Of a stretch of DNA of 64,000 nucleotides, positions 49,062-60,013 are shown piece by piece. The stretch's first letter is position 1. Every line of letters starts with the position of its first letter. The notes beneath the pieces are model-generated. The model did no database searches. It saw only the letters and a list, made by a program, of their open reading frames with translations, and was not told where the DNA came from. The position numbers were made by a program, and so were the translations under genes. The stretch is from the NCBI RefSeq assembly GCF_003368325.1, contig NZ_CP031467.1:744001-808000 (forward strand), in the 5' to 3' direction. The stretch comes from Paraburkholderia caffeinilytica (GTDB lineage: Bacteria > Pseudomonadota > Gammaproteobacteria > Burkholderiales > Burkholderiaceae).

Positions 49062-49844
49062 TTATTGGGAAACGTCTTTACCGAAATACTTCTGCGAAAT
49101 CTTCGCGTAAGTGCCGTCTTTCTTGATGTCCGCGAGCGCCTTATTGATTGCCGCCTGCAATTCCGGGCTGCCCTTGCGAATCAGCACCGCGGATTTGTCG
49201 CTGCTATCCGCCGCCGTATCGAGTGCGGCGATCTTCACTTTCGCGTCCGGCTTGTGCTTCTTGAAATCCAGGAACGACAGCGAATCGTTCACGGTCGCAT
49301 CGACCCGGCCCGCGGTCAACAGGTCGACCGATTCGTTGAAGCCCTGCACAGGAATCACCTCGGCGCCATGCGCGGCCGCGATCTTGCCGAAGTTGCTGGT
49401 CAGCGTATTGGCCGACTTCTTGCCCTTCAGGTCGTCGAACGTCTTGATCGTGGTGTTGTCCGAGCGCACGATCAGCGCCGCGTGCGAGGTGATGTACGGG
49501 TCCGAGAAATCGTATTTCGCCTTGCGTGCGTCGGTGACAGCGACTTCGTTGATCACGGCGTCGTAGCGGTTCACGTCGAGACCGGCGATCAGGCCGTCCC
49601 ATTTGCCTTCGACGAATTGCGGCTTGACGCCGAGGCGTTGCGCGATCTCCGTGCCGATCTCGACGTCGAAGCCGGTCAGCTTGCCGGATTCATCGTGATA
49701 CGTGAACGGTGCGTAGGTGCCTTCGGTGCCGATCTTGAACACGCCCGCGGATTTGATCTGCGCGAGTTCGTCAGCGGCGAATGCCGGGCTCAGGGTCACC
49801 GCTTGCAGCAACGCGATCAGTAAGATGGAACGAATCGACTTCAT
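49062..49844 (-). CDS. cystine-like amino-acid ABC substrate-binding protein
   Basis: A 260-residue periplasmic protein; signal peptide ends VTLSPAFA before ADEL. GTYAPFTYHDESGKLTGFDV, KWDGLIAGLDVNRYDAVIN and YDFSDPYITSHAALIVRSD match the FliY/TcyJ cystine-binding group more closely than other SBP3 proteins, judged by eye. It lies 22 bases upstream of the permease, first in the operon. Ligand specificity (cystine versus another polar amino acid) needs binding data. Confidence 0.85.
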   Translation of the reverse strand: MKSIRSILLIALLQAVTLSPAFAADELAQIKSAGVFKIGTEGTYAPFTYHDESGKLTGFDVEIGTEIAQRLGVKPQFVEGKWDGLIAGLDVNRYDAVINEVAVTDARKAKYDFSDPYITSHAALIVRSDNTTIKTFDDLKGKKSANTLTSNFGKIAAAHGAEVIPVQGFNESVDLLTAGRVDATVNDSLSFLDFKKHKPDAKVKIAALDTAADSSDKSAVLIRKGSPELQAAINKALADIKKDGTYAKISQKYFGKDVSQ

Positions 49845-50198
49845 GAGGTGGCTCCGTAAAATTTGCTACGTCAGTTGCATGGTTTTGTGTGCGGCATTCC
49901 GCCGACGGTCAGACCCGGCAGAGTGGGCGGACTGTAGCAAACGGTCTGCGTTTTTACAAAGGATCAGGTTTCCGATCAATATGCGCTTGCGTGCTAAGCG
50001 GACAGCCAAGGCGTCTCGTGTAACGTTGAATGCGACTCTACAGCAGATATGGCAGACGCGGCATGCATCGCACCACGGAACGCGTGGCGGGCGCCATCGG
50101 GGAAAACGCGGGAGGGGTGTCGCCGCGACGAATGCGCGACGTTGAAAAACGGGCGGCACGGGCGGCACGCCGAGGCCGCCCGTCAGATTGCAAACGGC
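49845..50198. other. intergenic region upstream of the cystine-type operon
   Basis: 354 bases, no gene supported. The part near 49845-49960 should contain the transporter promoter; the right end holds the hydantoinase operon terminator. Confidence 0.45.
50144..50184 (-). terminator. terminator of the pyrimidine operon
   Basis: On the minus strand ACGGGCGGC pairs with GCCGCCCGT, followed by TTTTTC, 15-55 bases after the dihydropyrimidinase stop. A duplicated GGGCGGCAC block allows two pairings. Confidence 0.75.
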
Positions 50199-51662
<1,464 letters not shown>

Positions 51663-51725
51663 TTATGAACTGCTGGTTTCGGTGCTACGTACTTCTTTCG
51701 CTTCGCGCGTGGCGTATGGACACAC

Positions 51726-53237
51726 TCAGGCACTCGCCACGCGCGCGCTCGGTCCCTTGCTCAGCTTCATCCACGCGCTGTATACGATCGACGCCAACGC
51801 GAGTCCGACAAACCATGCATAGGTATAGAGTGTGTTGAAAATCGCCGGCACATTCGGGAACGATGCCGGAAACGCGGTGTGCAGGAAGCCCGGCAAATTC
51901 GGCAGCACGCCGATCACGAGCGCCACCACCGCGCCGATATTCCAGCCGCCGGTGTAGCTGTACTCGCCATGCTCGTCGAACAGCTCGCGCGGATCCAGCC
52001 GCGTGCCGCGAATCAGGAAGTAGTCGACCATCAGGATGCCCGCCACCGGGCCGAGCAAGGCCGAGTAGCCGACCAGCCACGTGAAGATATAGCCCTGCGT
52101 GGTGGCGAGAATCTTCCACGGCATCATCACAATGGCGATGGTCGCGGTAATCATGCCGCCGACGCGATACGAAATGCCCTTCGGCCACAGGCTCGAAAAA
52201 TCATAGGCCGGCCCGACGAGATTCGCGGCGAGATTGCAGCACATCGTATCCAGCGTCAGGATGATCAGCGCAAGGCCGACGCCGATGCCCGTCATGCGGC
52301 TCGTCAGATCGATCGGGTCCCAGATCGCCTTGCCGTAGATCACCACGGTCGCCGACGTCACCACCACGGAGATCACCGAGAGCAAGGCCATCGGCACCGG
52401 CAAACCGATCGACTGGCCGATGACCTGGTCGCGCTGCGTTTTGGCAAAGCGCGTGAAATCGGGAATATTCAGCGCGAGCGTCGCCCAGAAGCCCACCATC
52501 GCCGTGAGGCCGGGCCAGAACGTCGCCCAGAACAGGCCCTCCTTCTTGCCGCCCGCCACGAATTGCGACGGCGCCGACAACATCGAGCCGAGACCGCCCG
52601 CCTTCGAGGTGGCCCACCAGACCAGCGCGATACACATCACGATCTTGATCGGCGCGGACCAGCTTTCGAGCCAGCGAATCGAATCGGTGCCGTGCACGAT
52701 GAAGTAGATCTGCAGCGCCCAGAACACGAGGAAACATGCGAGCTGCGCTAGCGAGATGTCGAGGAACGGCAAGGCCGCGCCGTGCAGCGCATTGCCGGTC
52801 AGAATGTTCAGCAGCGTGTAGATCGCGCTGCCGCCAAGCCATGTCTGAATGCCGTACCAGCCACACGCGACGATCGCCCGCAGCATCGCCGGCAATTTCG
52901 CACCTTGCACGCCGAAGGAGGAGCGCACCAGCACCGCATAGGGAATGCCGTGCTTCGCGCCCGCGTGACCAATCAGCAACATCGGCACCAGTACGATCAG
53001 GTTGCCAAGCAACACGGTCGCCACCGCCTGCCACGGCGACATGCCCTCCTCCGTCAAACCGGCCGCGAGCATGTACGAGGCGATGTTCATCACCATCCCC
53101 ACCCACAGCGCGGCGAAGTGATACCACCGCCACGTGCGCTGCACGACGCCGGTCGGCGCAAGGTCGTCGTTGTAAAGACTGCTGCCCTGCGCGCCGGCCG
53201 CGAACTGCGGATCGACGGGTTGCGCTGTCTGCTTCAT
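51726..53237 (-). CDS. NCS1-family nucleobase permease
   Basis: A 503-residue transporter with 12 helices of the NCS1 (cytosine/purine, uracil, hydantoin/allantoin) family; LYNDDLAPTGVVQRTWRWYH at the N-terminus and SSFGVQGAKLPAMLRAIVAC in helix 3 are characteristic. Placed between hydantoinase and preA, it should import uracil, thymine, dihydropyrimidines or hydantoins. Confidence 0.92.
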   Translation of the reverse strand: MKQTAQPVDPQFAAGAQGSSLYNDDLAPTGVVQRTWRWYHFAALWVGMVMNIASYMLAAGLTEEGMSPWQAVATVLLGNLIVLVPMLLIGHAGAKHGIPYAVLVRSSFGVQGAKLPAMLRAIVACGWYGIQTWLGGSAIYTLLNILTGNALHGAALPFLDISLAQLACFLVFWALQIYFIVHGTDSIRWLESWSAPIKIVMCIALVWWATSKAGGLGSMLSAPSQFVAGGKKEGLFWATFWPGLTAMVGFWATLALNIPDFTRFAKTQRDQVIGQSIGLPVPMALLSVISVVVTSATVVIYGKAIWDPIDLTSRMTGIGVGLALIILTLDTMCCNLAANLVGPAYDFSSLWPKGISYRVGGMITATIAIVMMPWKILATTQGYIFTWLVGYSALLGPVAGILMVDYFLIRGTRLDPRELFDEHGEYSYTGGWNIGAVVALVIGVLPNLPGFLHTAFPASFPNVPAIFNTLYTYAWFVGLALASIVYSAWMKLSKGPSARVASA

Positions 53238-53355
53238 CGAAAGATCTCCACTGATCGTTGAGGCCCGCGCGGCTTCTGATGGCGCGTCAGGCCTTGGGGA
53301 AAACTACAGGTTCAGTACAAGCGCTTTGTTTCCTTTCTCACAGACCGCTCATGTT

Positions 53356-54690
53356 TCAGGCTGCTTTTACGGCGTGCGCATGAGCAGGCTCGGCGATTTG
53401 CGCCGCGTCCGTCTTGTCGCTCCCACCGGCATCCACCCGTGAAGGGTTGTTCGGATGCGTGGTCCAGTTCGCGTATTCGCCGCTGTCCACCCGCTCCATC
53501 GTGATGCACTGCTCGACCGGACACACATGCATGCACAGATTACAGCCGACACATTCGGAGTCCATCACTTCAAAATGCCGGACGCCATCTTTTTCTTTCA
53601 TGATCGCCTGATGAGCGGTGTCTTCGCAGGCGATATGGCAGAGGCCGCACTGGATGCATTTGTCCTGGTCGATGCGTGCCTTGATGTCGTATTTGAGGTT
53701 CAGGTATTTCCAGTCGGTGACGTTCGGCACGGCGCGGCCGCGAATGTCGTCGAGCGTCGCGTAGCCTTTTTCGTCCATCCAGTTCGAAAGACCGTCCGCG
53801 AGATCGGCGACGATGCGGAATCCATAGTGCATCGCCGCCGTGCAGACCTGCACGCTGCCCGCGCCGAGCACCATGAATTCGGCCGCATCGCGCCACGTCG
53901 AAATACCGCCGATGCCGGAAATGGGCAGGTTCGGCGTTTCCACGTCTCGAGCGATTTCGGCCACCATGTTCAGCGCGATCGGCTTCACCGCCGGGCCGCA
54001 ATAGCCGCCGTGCGTGCCTTTGCCGTCGACCATCGGCAATGGCGACATCGCGTCGAGGTCCACCGCGACGATCGAGTTGATCGTGTTGATCAGCGACACG
54101 CCATCCGCACCGCCTTTGTAGGCCGCACGCGAGCCGAGGCGGATGTCGCTGATATTCGGCGTGAGTTTGACGAGACACGGCAGCTTCGTGCCTTCCTTGA
54201 CCCAGCGCGTCACCATTTCGACGTACTCGGGCACCTGGCCCACCGCCGCGCCCATGCCGCGCTCGCTCATGCCGTGCGGGCAGCCGAAATTCAGTTCGAC
54301 CGCATCGGCGCCGGTATCCTCGACGAGCGGCAAGATCCACTTCCAGTCGCGTTCGTTGCACGGCACCATCAGCGAAACGATCATCGCGCGATCCGGCCAG
54401 TCGCGTTTGACCTGGGTAATTTCCTTAAGATTGACGTCGAGCGGACGGTCCGTGATCAGTTCGATATTGTTCAGGCCGGCGATGCGCTGGCCGTTCCATT
54501 GCACTGCGCCGTAGCGCGAACTGACGTTCACCACATGCGGGTCAAGGCCCAACGTCTTCCATACGACTCCGCCCCAGCCCGCTTCGAACGCGCGGTTCAC
54601 GTTATAGGCTTTGTCGGTCGGCGGCGCGGAGGCGAGCCAGAAAGGATTCGGCGACGTGATGCCGGCAATCGTACAGCGCAGATCGGCCAT
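53356..54690 (-). CDS. preA: NAD-dependent dihydropyrimidine dehydrogenase subunit PreA
   Basis: A 444-residue protein: an FMN TIM barrel like dihydroorotate dehydrogenase (NPFWLASAPPTDKAYNV, VELNFGCPHGMSERGMG) followed by a C-terminal ferredoxin with two [4Fe-4S] motifs, CIQCGLCHIACED and CVGCNLCMHVCP. With PreT it reduces uracil and thymine to the 5,6-dihydro forms. The start at 54690 has AAGGAG; a longer frame would run through the Lys/Leu-coding tandem repeat upstream and is rejected. About 30 residues of extra C-terminal tail follow the ferredoxin. Confidence 0.93.
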   Translation of the reverse strand: MADLRCTIAGITSPNPFWLASAPPTDKAYNVNRAFEAGWGGVVWKTLGLDPHVVNVSSRYGAVQWNGQRIAGLNNIELITDRPLDVNLKEITQVKRDWPDRAMIVSLMVPCNERDWKWILPLVEDTGADAVELNFGCPHGMSERGMGAAVGQVPEYVEMVTRWVKEGTKLPCLVKLTPNISDIRLGSRAAYKGGADGVSLINTINSIVAVDLDAMSPLPMVDGKGTHGGYCGPAVKPIALNMVAEIARDVETPNLPISGIGGISTWRDAAEFMVLGAGSVQVCTAAMHYGFRIVADLADGLSNWMDEKGYATLDDIRGRAVPNVTDWKYLNLKYDIKARIDQDKCIQCGLCHIACEDTAHQAIMKEKDGVRHFEVMDSECVGCNLCMHVCPVEQCITMERVDSGEYANWTTHPNNPSRVDAGGSDKTDAAQIAEPAHAHAVKAA

Positions 54691-54734
54691 GTTCGGCTCC
54701 TTGGGGACTGCTGTTTTGTTGTCTGGTTGAATGC

Positions 54735-54788
54735 GTGGCTTAAGTGGCTTGAGCGGCTTAAGTGTCTTGAGCCGCTTAAGTTGCTGGA
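54735..54788. repeat. 9-bp tandem repeat, 6 copies, between preT and preA
   Basis: Alternating GTGGCTTAA- and GTGGCTTGA-type units, effectively an 18-bp dimer repeated three times. It separates preT and preA inside the operon and would encode Leu-Lys-Pro/Arg triplets if translated from an upstream preA start. Confidence 0.82.
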
Positions 54789-54793
54789 GCCAC

Positions 54794-56143
54794 TCAGGCG
54801 GCTTTGACGGCTGTGCGGGCGAACTGAGCGTCAATCGCGGCGGCGGCGATCTTGCCGTCCTGCACCGCCTGTACCGTCAGATCGATTCCGCCTGTCGCCG
54901 CGCAATCGCCCCCCGCCCATACGCCGGGCAACGAGGTTTGTCCGTTTGCATCCACCGCGATGCGGCTGCCGTCCAGCGTCAACAGTTCACGCTCGATGCC
55001 CACAGGCACCAGCGTCTGCCCGATTGCCTTGAGCACCATATCGGCTTCGACCACGAAGCGCTCGTGACTGCCATCGCCCGACGCGCGTTCGAATTCGACA
55101 CCGGTGACCACGCCGTCTTCTCCGATCAAACGCGTCGGCGTTGCGTGCGTGACCAGCGTGACGCCGCTGGTCTGCGCAAAGTCGCGCTCGGCCCAGGTCG
55201 CGCTCATCGATTCGACACCGCGGCGATACACCATCGTGACCGACGTCGCACCGAGCTTGTGACTTTGCACGGCGGCATCTACTGCCGTATTGCCGCCGCC
55301 GATCACGACGACCCGGCGGCCCACCGGCACCGTGCCGAAGTCGCTTGCGGACCGCACCTGTTCGATGAAGTCCACTGCGTTCATCACGCCGCTCAGGTCC
55401 TCGCCTTCCATCGCCAAGGCGCGCACGCCCGTGAGGCCGATCGCGAGGAAGACCGCGTCGTGCTGCTTGCGCAGCGCGTCGAGATCCACCTCACGTCCTA
55501 ACGCCACGCCGTGCCTGATCTCGATGCCGCCGATCGAGCACAGCCACGCCACTTCGCGCTGCGCAAAATCGTCGACGGTCTTGTAGGCAGCGATGCCGTA
55601 TTCGTTCAGGCCGCCCGCTTTCTCGTGGGCGTCATAGACGGTCACGTTATGGCCGGCCAATGCAAGCCGATGCGCACAGGCAAGTCCGGCCGGTCCCGCG
55701 CCGACCACCGCGACGTGCCGGCCCGTTTCAGCCGCGCGTTTGAACAACGCCTCGCCGCGCGCCATCGCCCAATCGGTCGCGTGACGTTGCAGCGCGCCGA
55801 TCGCCACCGGTTTTGCATCCTGATGGTTGCGCACGCATGCGCCCTCGCACAGAATCTCGGTCGGGCAGACGCGCGCGCACATGCCGCCCATCGGATTCGC
55901 CGACAGAATATCGACGGCCGCGCCCTTCAGATTGCCGTTGCCGATCTTGCGGATGAAACTGGGAATGTCGATCTGCGTCGGACACGCGTTCACACACGGC
56001 GCGTCGTAACAGTAGTGACAGCGGCTCGCCGCCGCGGCCGCGGCACTCGCGTCGAGCAACGGCGCGATATCGGAGAACTCGCACGAGAGTTGATCGGCCG
56101 ATAGGCGGTGCGCCGCAATATCGCCGGTTTGCTTGATGGCCAT
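54794..56143 (-). CDS. preT: dihydropyrimidine dehydrogenase subunit PreT
   Basis: A 449-residue glutamate-synthase small-subunit-like flavoprotein. N-terminal Fe-S region CHYCYDAPCVNACPTQIDI and CARVCPTEILCEGAC; FAD motif [24 protein letters not shown](P)H motif VVVIGGGNTAVDAA; C-terminal GVWAGGDCA. It passes electrons from NADH to PreA. ATG at 56143 has AAGGA; the frame extends upstream without a better start. Confidence 0.93.
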   Translation of the reverse strand: MAIKQTGDIAAHRLSADQLSCEFSDIAPLLDASAAAAAASRCHYCYDAPCVNACPTQIDIPSFIRKIGNGNLKGAAVDILSANPMGGMCARVCPTEILCEGACVRNHQDAKPVAIGALQRHATDWAMARGEALFKRAAETGRHVAVVGAGPAGLACAHRLALAGHNVTVYDAHEKAGGLNEYGIAAYKTVDDFAQREVAWLCSIGGIEIRHGVALGREVDLDALRKQHDAVFLAIGLTGVRALAMEGEDLSGVMNAVDFIEQVRSASDFGTVPVGRRVVVIGGGNTAVDAAVQSHKLGATSVTMVYRRGVESMSATWAERDFAQTSGVTLVTHATPTRLIGEDGVVTGVEFERASGDGSHERFVVEADMVLKAIGQTLVPVGIERELLTLDGSRIAVDANGQTSLPGVWAGGDCAATGGIDLTVQAVQDGKIAAAAIDAQFARTAVKAA

Positions 56144-56285
56144 ACACGTTCCTTCTTCGATATGAGGACGTAGCCGGTCCTGCCGGCTGCGCTGAAGCGG
56201 GGCCGGGACGGCTTGTTTTATGGGCACTACGGTGAGGCTGGGGATTCACCCAAAACCCGCAACTACAACCGCTACCGCTAAAGCG

Positions 56286-57566
56286 CTATGAAACCGGCTC
56301 GCACGCTCGTTCGAGCATGGCGTGCAGCAAGACATTCGCGCCCGCTTCGATCCATTCGAAGGTCGCGTCCTCGATCTCGTTGTGACTGATCCCGTCGACG
56401 CACGGCACGAACACCATCGAAGTCGGCGCGACTTGCGACAGATAGCAGGCATCGTGTCCCGCACCGGACACCATGTTGCGATGCGGATAGCCGAAGCGTT
56501 CGGCCGCGGCGCGTACGGACTTCACGCAGGCTTCGTCGAAAGCGACCGGCGCGTAGTAAAAGATCTGCTCGAGCTCGGTTTCCAGACCGATCGTGCTCGT
56601 GATCTTCGCGACACCCTCGCGCAGCGCGGCATCCATCTTCGCGAGCACGGCGTCATCCGGATGACGGAAGTCGACGGTAAAGAACACGCGGCCTGGAATC
56701 ACATTGCGTGAGTTCGGATAGACCTGCATCATGCCGACCGTCGCGCAGCCGAACGGCGCGTTGTCCAGTCCGATGCGATTGACGAGATCGACCACGCGCG
56801 CGGCACCCAGCAACGCATCGCGACGGCGCGGCATGGGCGTCGGCCCCGCGTGCGCCTCCTGTCCCGTCAGCGTGATTTCGTACCAGCGCTGACCTTGCGC
56901 ATCGGTAACCACGCCGATCGTTTTTTGCTCGGCTTCGAGAATCGGCCCTTGTTCGATGTGCAATTCGAACGCGGCATGCAAGGGACGGCCGCCGCACGGC
57001 AGATCGCCCGCATAGCCGATGCGCTCGAGTTCCTCGCCGATGGTCTTGCCCTCCACGTCCTTGCGCGAGAGGCCGTAGTCCAGCGTGAAGACGCCGGCGA
57101 ACACACCCGAGGCGACCATGGCGGGAGCGAAGCGCGAGCCTTCCTCGTTGGTCCAGATCACCACTTCAACCGGATGTTCGGTCTCGATGCCGTGATCGTT
57201 CAGACTGCGGATCACTTCGAGTCCGCCGAGCACGCCGTAGATGCCGTCGAAGCGGCCGCCGGTCGGCTGCGAGTCGGCATGCGAACCGGTCATGACCGGC
57301 AACGCATCGGGATTGCGCCCGGCGCGCCGCATGAACACATTGCCCATCTGATCGACACTGACTGTGCAACCGGCTTCCTTCGCCCAACTGACGATCAGGT
57401 CGCGCCCCTGTTTGTCGAGGTCGGTCAGCGCCAATCGGCAAACACCGCCTTTGGGCGTCGCGCCGATCTTCGCCATCGTCATCAGGCTGTCCCACAGCCG
57501 CTTGCCGTCGACCTTGATCGACGTAGCGGGTTCGGAGTGCTTCAGCGCTTCGGATACCGCGTTCAT
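56286..57566 (-). CDS. N-carbamoyl-beta-alanine / N-carbamoyl amino acid amidohydrolase (M20 family)
   Basis: A 426-residue Zn-dependent amidase of the beta-ureidopropionase/HyuC/allantoate amidohydrolase group. Metal ligands are visible in GSHADSQPTGGRFDGIYG, WTNEEGSRF, ELHIEQGPILE and the C-terminal SGAGHDACYL. With hydA, preT and preA it completes uracil degradation to beta-alanine, CO2 and ammonia. AAAGGAG precedes the ATG at 57566. First gene of the operon; 142 bases separate it from preT. The family cannot be split reliably by eye into beta-ureidopropionase and L-carbamoylase. Confidence 0.9.
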   Translation of the reverse strand: MNAVSEALKHSEPATSIKVDGKRLWDSLMTMAKIGATPKGGVCRLALTDLDKQGRDLIVSWAKEAGCTVSVDQMGNVFMRRAGRNPDALPVMTGSHADSQPTGGRFDGIYGVLGGLEVIRSLNDHGIETEHPVEVVIWTNEEGSRFAPAMVASGVFAGVFTLDYGLSRKDVEGKTIGEELERIGYAGDLPCGGRPLHAAFELHIEQGPILEAEQKTIGVVTDAQGQRWYEITLTGQEAHAGPTPMPRRRDALLGAARVVDLVNRIGLDNAPFGCATVGMMQVYPNSRNVIPGRVFFTVDFRHPDDAVLAKMDAALREGVAKITSTIGLETELEQIFYYAPVAFDEACVKSVRAAAERFGYPHRNMVSGAGHDACYLSQVAPTSMVFVPCVDGISHNEIEDATFEWIEAGANVLLHAMLERACEPVS

Positions 57567-57715
57567 TCGTCTCGCTCCTTTCGGTGAACCGACATGAAAC
57601 TGGTGCAAGGGCGGCGGGTTTTGGGGCGTGGCCGCACAGCGGCAGTGCACACTCGATGCCTTCGATCGCCTCTCATAGAGAGGGCAAACCCTGGGGCATC
57701 CCCCGCTCTCTCAAT

Positions 57716-57733
57716 CCTGTCCAGTTGGACAGG
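57716..57733. promoter_or_regulatory. palindromic operator, RutR-type (CCTGTCCA-GT-TGGACAGG)
   Basis: A perfect 8+2+8 inverted repeat midway between the divergent amidohydrolase (57566) and TetR/RutR-like (57908) starts. E. coli RutR binds TTGACCA-N2-TGGTCAA; the CCA-N2-TGG core and spacing are identical, with one inner substitution per half. The rest of 57567-57907 has no gene. Confidence 0.8.
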
Positions 57734-57907
57734 TTGTAGACGATTTAGCCCGCCAAATCAATACCTTTCGTACGGCAGGAAACATAGCGAGAAGCGTGCC
57801 ATTGCACCGCAGCACGCATTTTTCGATCGCCTCGAATGCGCGTGTCCATCCGCGCTCAAACGACTAGAATGAAGCGCGACGCGGCACACATGCCGTTGAA
57901 GGCCAAC

Positions 57908-58633
57908 ATGAGAGACGACAACGTGGCTGCCGACATCACGGAAAACGACGAGACCCAGGACGAAACGCGCGCACCTTTGCGGCGGCGCAAGGCGCACATT
58001 CGCGAGTCGAACGAAGCGCATTTACTGGCATGCGCCGAAGCGGTTTTCGCGGAGCGAGGACTCGACGGCACCAGCACGGCGATGATCGCGGAGCGCGCCG
58101 GCTTACCGAAAGCTAACCTGCATTACTACTTCCCGACAAAACTCGCGTTGTACCGGCGCGTGCTGGAAGACCTGTTCGAAGACTGGCATCGCGCGGCGGA
58201 TACGTTCGAATGCAGCGACGATCCTGTCGAAGCGATCGGCGGATATGTACGCGCGAAAATGGAGTTGTCGCGTCGCCGGCCTTTAGGTTCGAAGGTGTGG
58301 GCGAGCGAGATCATTCACGGCGCGGAACATATGGAGGACATTCTCACCGGGCGCGTGAAGCCGTGGCTGGACAGCCGGGTGAAGGTGATCGACGGCTGGA
58401 TCGCGCGCGGGCTGCTGGCGCCGGTGGATGCACAAACGCTGATGTACATGATCTGGGCGACCACCCAGCATTACGCCGACTTCGACGCGCAGATTCGCGC
58501 GCTCAAAGGCAAACGGGCGCTGACGCAGAAGGCGTTCGAAGCAACGACGGAGGAAGTCGTGCAGTTGGTGATTCGTGCGTGTGGGGCGGTGTCGCCGGCG
58601 CAGCACGAAGAAGGCACGGACCCGTCGAGATGA
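57908..58633 (+). CDS. TetR-family pyrimidine regulator, RutR-like
   Basis: A 241-residue TetR protein. Helix-turn-helix GTSTAMIAERAGLPKANLHY then YFPTKLALYRRVLEDLF. The ligand domain carries segments shared with E. coli RutR (uracil/thymine sensor): EYM/YVRAKMELSRRRP, IIHGAEHMEDILTG and LMYMIWATTQHYADFDAQIR. The start at 57908 has AAGG 8 bases upstream; ATGs at 57869 and 57890 are alternatives. Divergent from the pyrimidine operon, with a matching palindrome between, so it probably represses that operon until pyrimidines are present. Confidence 0.9.
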   Translation: MRDDNVAADITENDETQDETRAPLRRRKAHIRESNEAHLLACAEAVFAERGLDGTSTAMIAERAGLPKANLHYYFPTKLALYRRVLEDLFEDWHRAADTFECSDDPVEAIGGYVRAKMELSRRRPLGSKVWASEIIHGAEHMEDILTGRVKPWLDSRVKVIDGWIARGLLAPVDAQTLMYMIWATTQHYADFDAQIRALKGKRALTQKAFEATTEEVVQLVIRACGAVSPAQHEEGTDPSR

Positions 58634-58636
58634 AAA

Positions 58637-58669
58637 AGCCCGGCTGCGTTTTTCAAAAACAGCCGGGCT
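58637..58669. terminator. bidirectional terminator between rutR-like gene and boxA
   Basis: AGCCCGGCTG and CAGCCGGGCT (10 bp, loop with T/A runs) lie 3 bases after the regulator stop. On the minus strand it is followed by TTTTTC and ends the boxCBA transcript. Confidence 0.85.
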
Positions 58670-58709
58670 CCTATTCCGTTGTGCGATGCCTCTCCCGAGG
58701 CCCGGCCGT

Positions 58710-59948
58710 TCAATACGTCTCCAGATGCAGCCGCCCTTCCCGCTTCAGCTTCATCCATAGCGCTTCCCAGTCGAGCTGATGCTGCTCGCCGATGTCCTTG
58801 AGCGCCTGCAGCACGCCGTCTTCCATTCCCTTCAACCCGCACACGTAGATATAGGTGTTGTCGTCCTTCAGCATCTGCGCGACATCGACCGCGCGTTCGC
58901 GCATCGCATCCTGCACGTAGCGTTTGGCTTGACCCGGCGTGCGCGAAAACGCCAGGTTCGTATCGATGAAGTCCTTGGGCAGATTCGTCAGCGGTCCGAA
59001 GTACGGCAACTCTTCTTTCGTACGCGCCCCGAAGAACAGCATCAGCTTGCCGGTCGCGCCTTTCAGACGACGCCTTCTGCGATACTCGGTCATCGCGCGC
59101 ATCGGGGCCGAGCCGGTGCCCGTGCAAATCATCAGCAGATGCGAGTTCGGGTGATTCGGCATCAGGAAGGTGCCGCCGAACGGACCGATCACGGTCACCA
59201 CGTCGCCCTTCTTCAGATCGCACAGATAGTTCGAGCAGACTCCGTCGAGCGCGTCGCCGTGCTGCTGGGAAACGCGCTTCACGGTTAGAGAAACGTTGTT
59301 GTAGCCGGGCCGTTCGCCGTCGCGCGGACTCGCAATCGAATACTGCCGCGCGTGATGCGTGCGGCCATCCGCAGTCGCGCCCGGCGGCAGAATGCCGATC
59401 GACTGACCCTCCAGCACAGGAAAAGGCATCGAGCCGAAATCGAGCACGATGTGATGGATGTCGCTCTCGGTCGAGCCGTCGGTAAGCCGGTAGTTGCCGA
59501 CCACCGTCGCGGTAGTGGGCTCCTTGTGCGTATAGAGATTCACGTACGGCTTCGCCGCGGACCACGGCGGCACGACCGACCCGCGCACGGTATCGACTTC
59601 AATGCCGCTTGCGTCCGCCGATGCATCGCCCGACGATCCCGCAGCCGCATCTTCCGCGGCCGGCACGGCCATCGTGTTCTGCTCGGGCAACACGTCCCAT
59701 TTGAACTGCTCGTCGATGGAATACGCGTCGGCTTTCAACACGGTGCGCCAGTTATCGATGGCGCCGGTCGGACACGGCGGCACGCACGCCATGCAACCGT
59801 TGCAGACATCCGCCTTGACCACATAGTTGTTCTCGTCGTGCGTGATCGCATCGACCGGGCAAGTCTCTTCGCAGGTATTGCAGCGAATGCAGATCTCCGG
59901 ATCGATCAGATGCTGCCTGAGAATTTCGATCGATACTGAGCCGTTCAT
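58710..59948 (-). CDS. boxA: benzoyl-CoA 2,3-epoxidase reductase subunit BoxA
   Basis: A 412-residue reductase. Two N-terminal [4Fe-4S] motifs (Cys20, 23, 26, 30 and Cys49, 52, 55, 59) are followed by an Ala/Ser/Asp-rich linker (about residues 95-120). A ferredoxin-NADP reductase module follows: FAD segment [17 protein letters not shown] segment [13 protein letters not shown] and the C-terminal Tyr. It supplies electrons from NADPH to BoxB for epoxidation of benzoyl-CoA. GGAGGAAG precedes the ATG at 59948. Last gene of boxC-boxB-boxA. Confidence 0.95.
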   Translation of the reverse strand: MNGSVSIEILRQHLIDPEICIRCNTCEETCPVDAITHDENNYVVKADVCNGCMACVPPCPTGAIDNWRTVLKADAYSIDEQFKWDVLPEQNTMAVPAAEDAAAGSSGDASADASGIEVDTVRGSVVPPWSAAKPYVNLYTHKEPTTATVVGNYRLTDGSTESDIHHIVLDFGSMPFPVLEGQSIGILPPGATADGRTHHARQYSIASPRDGERPGYNNVSLTVKRVSQQHGDALDGVCSNYLCDLKKGDVVTVIGPFGGTFLMPNHPNSHLLMICTGTGSAPMRAMTEYRRRRRLKGATGKLMLFFGARTKEELPYFGPLTNLPKDFIDTNLAFSRTPGQAKRYVQDAMRERAVDVAQMLKDDNTYIYVCGLKGMEDGVLQALKDIGEQHQLDWEALWMKLKREGRLHLETY

Positions 59949-60013
59949 GACTTCCTCCACCAGATATTCGCGCGAATACGACGCCGCACGCCGCACGTTT
60001 TCTATCGCCGTGC

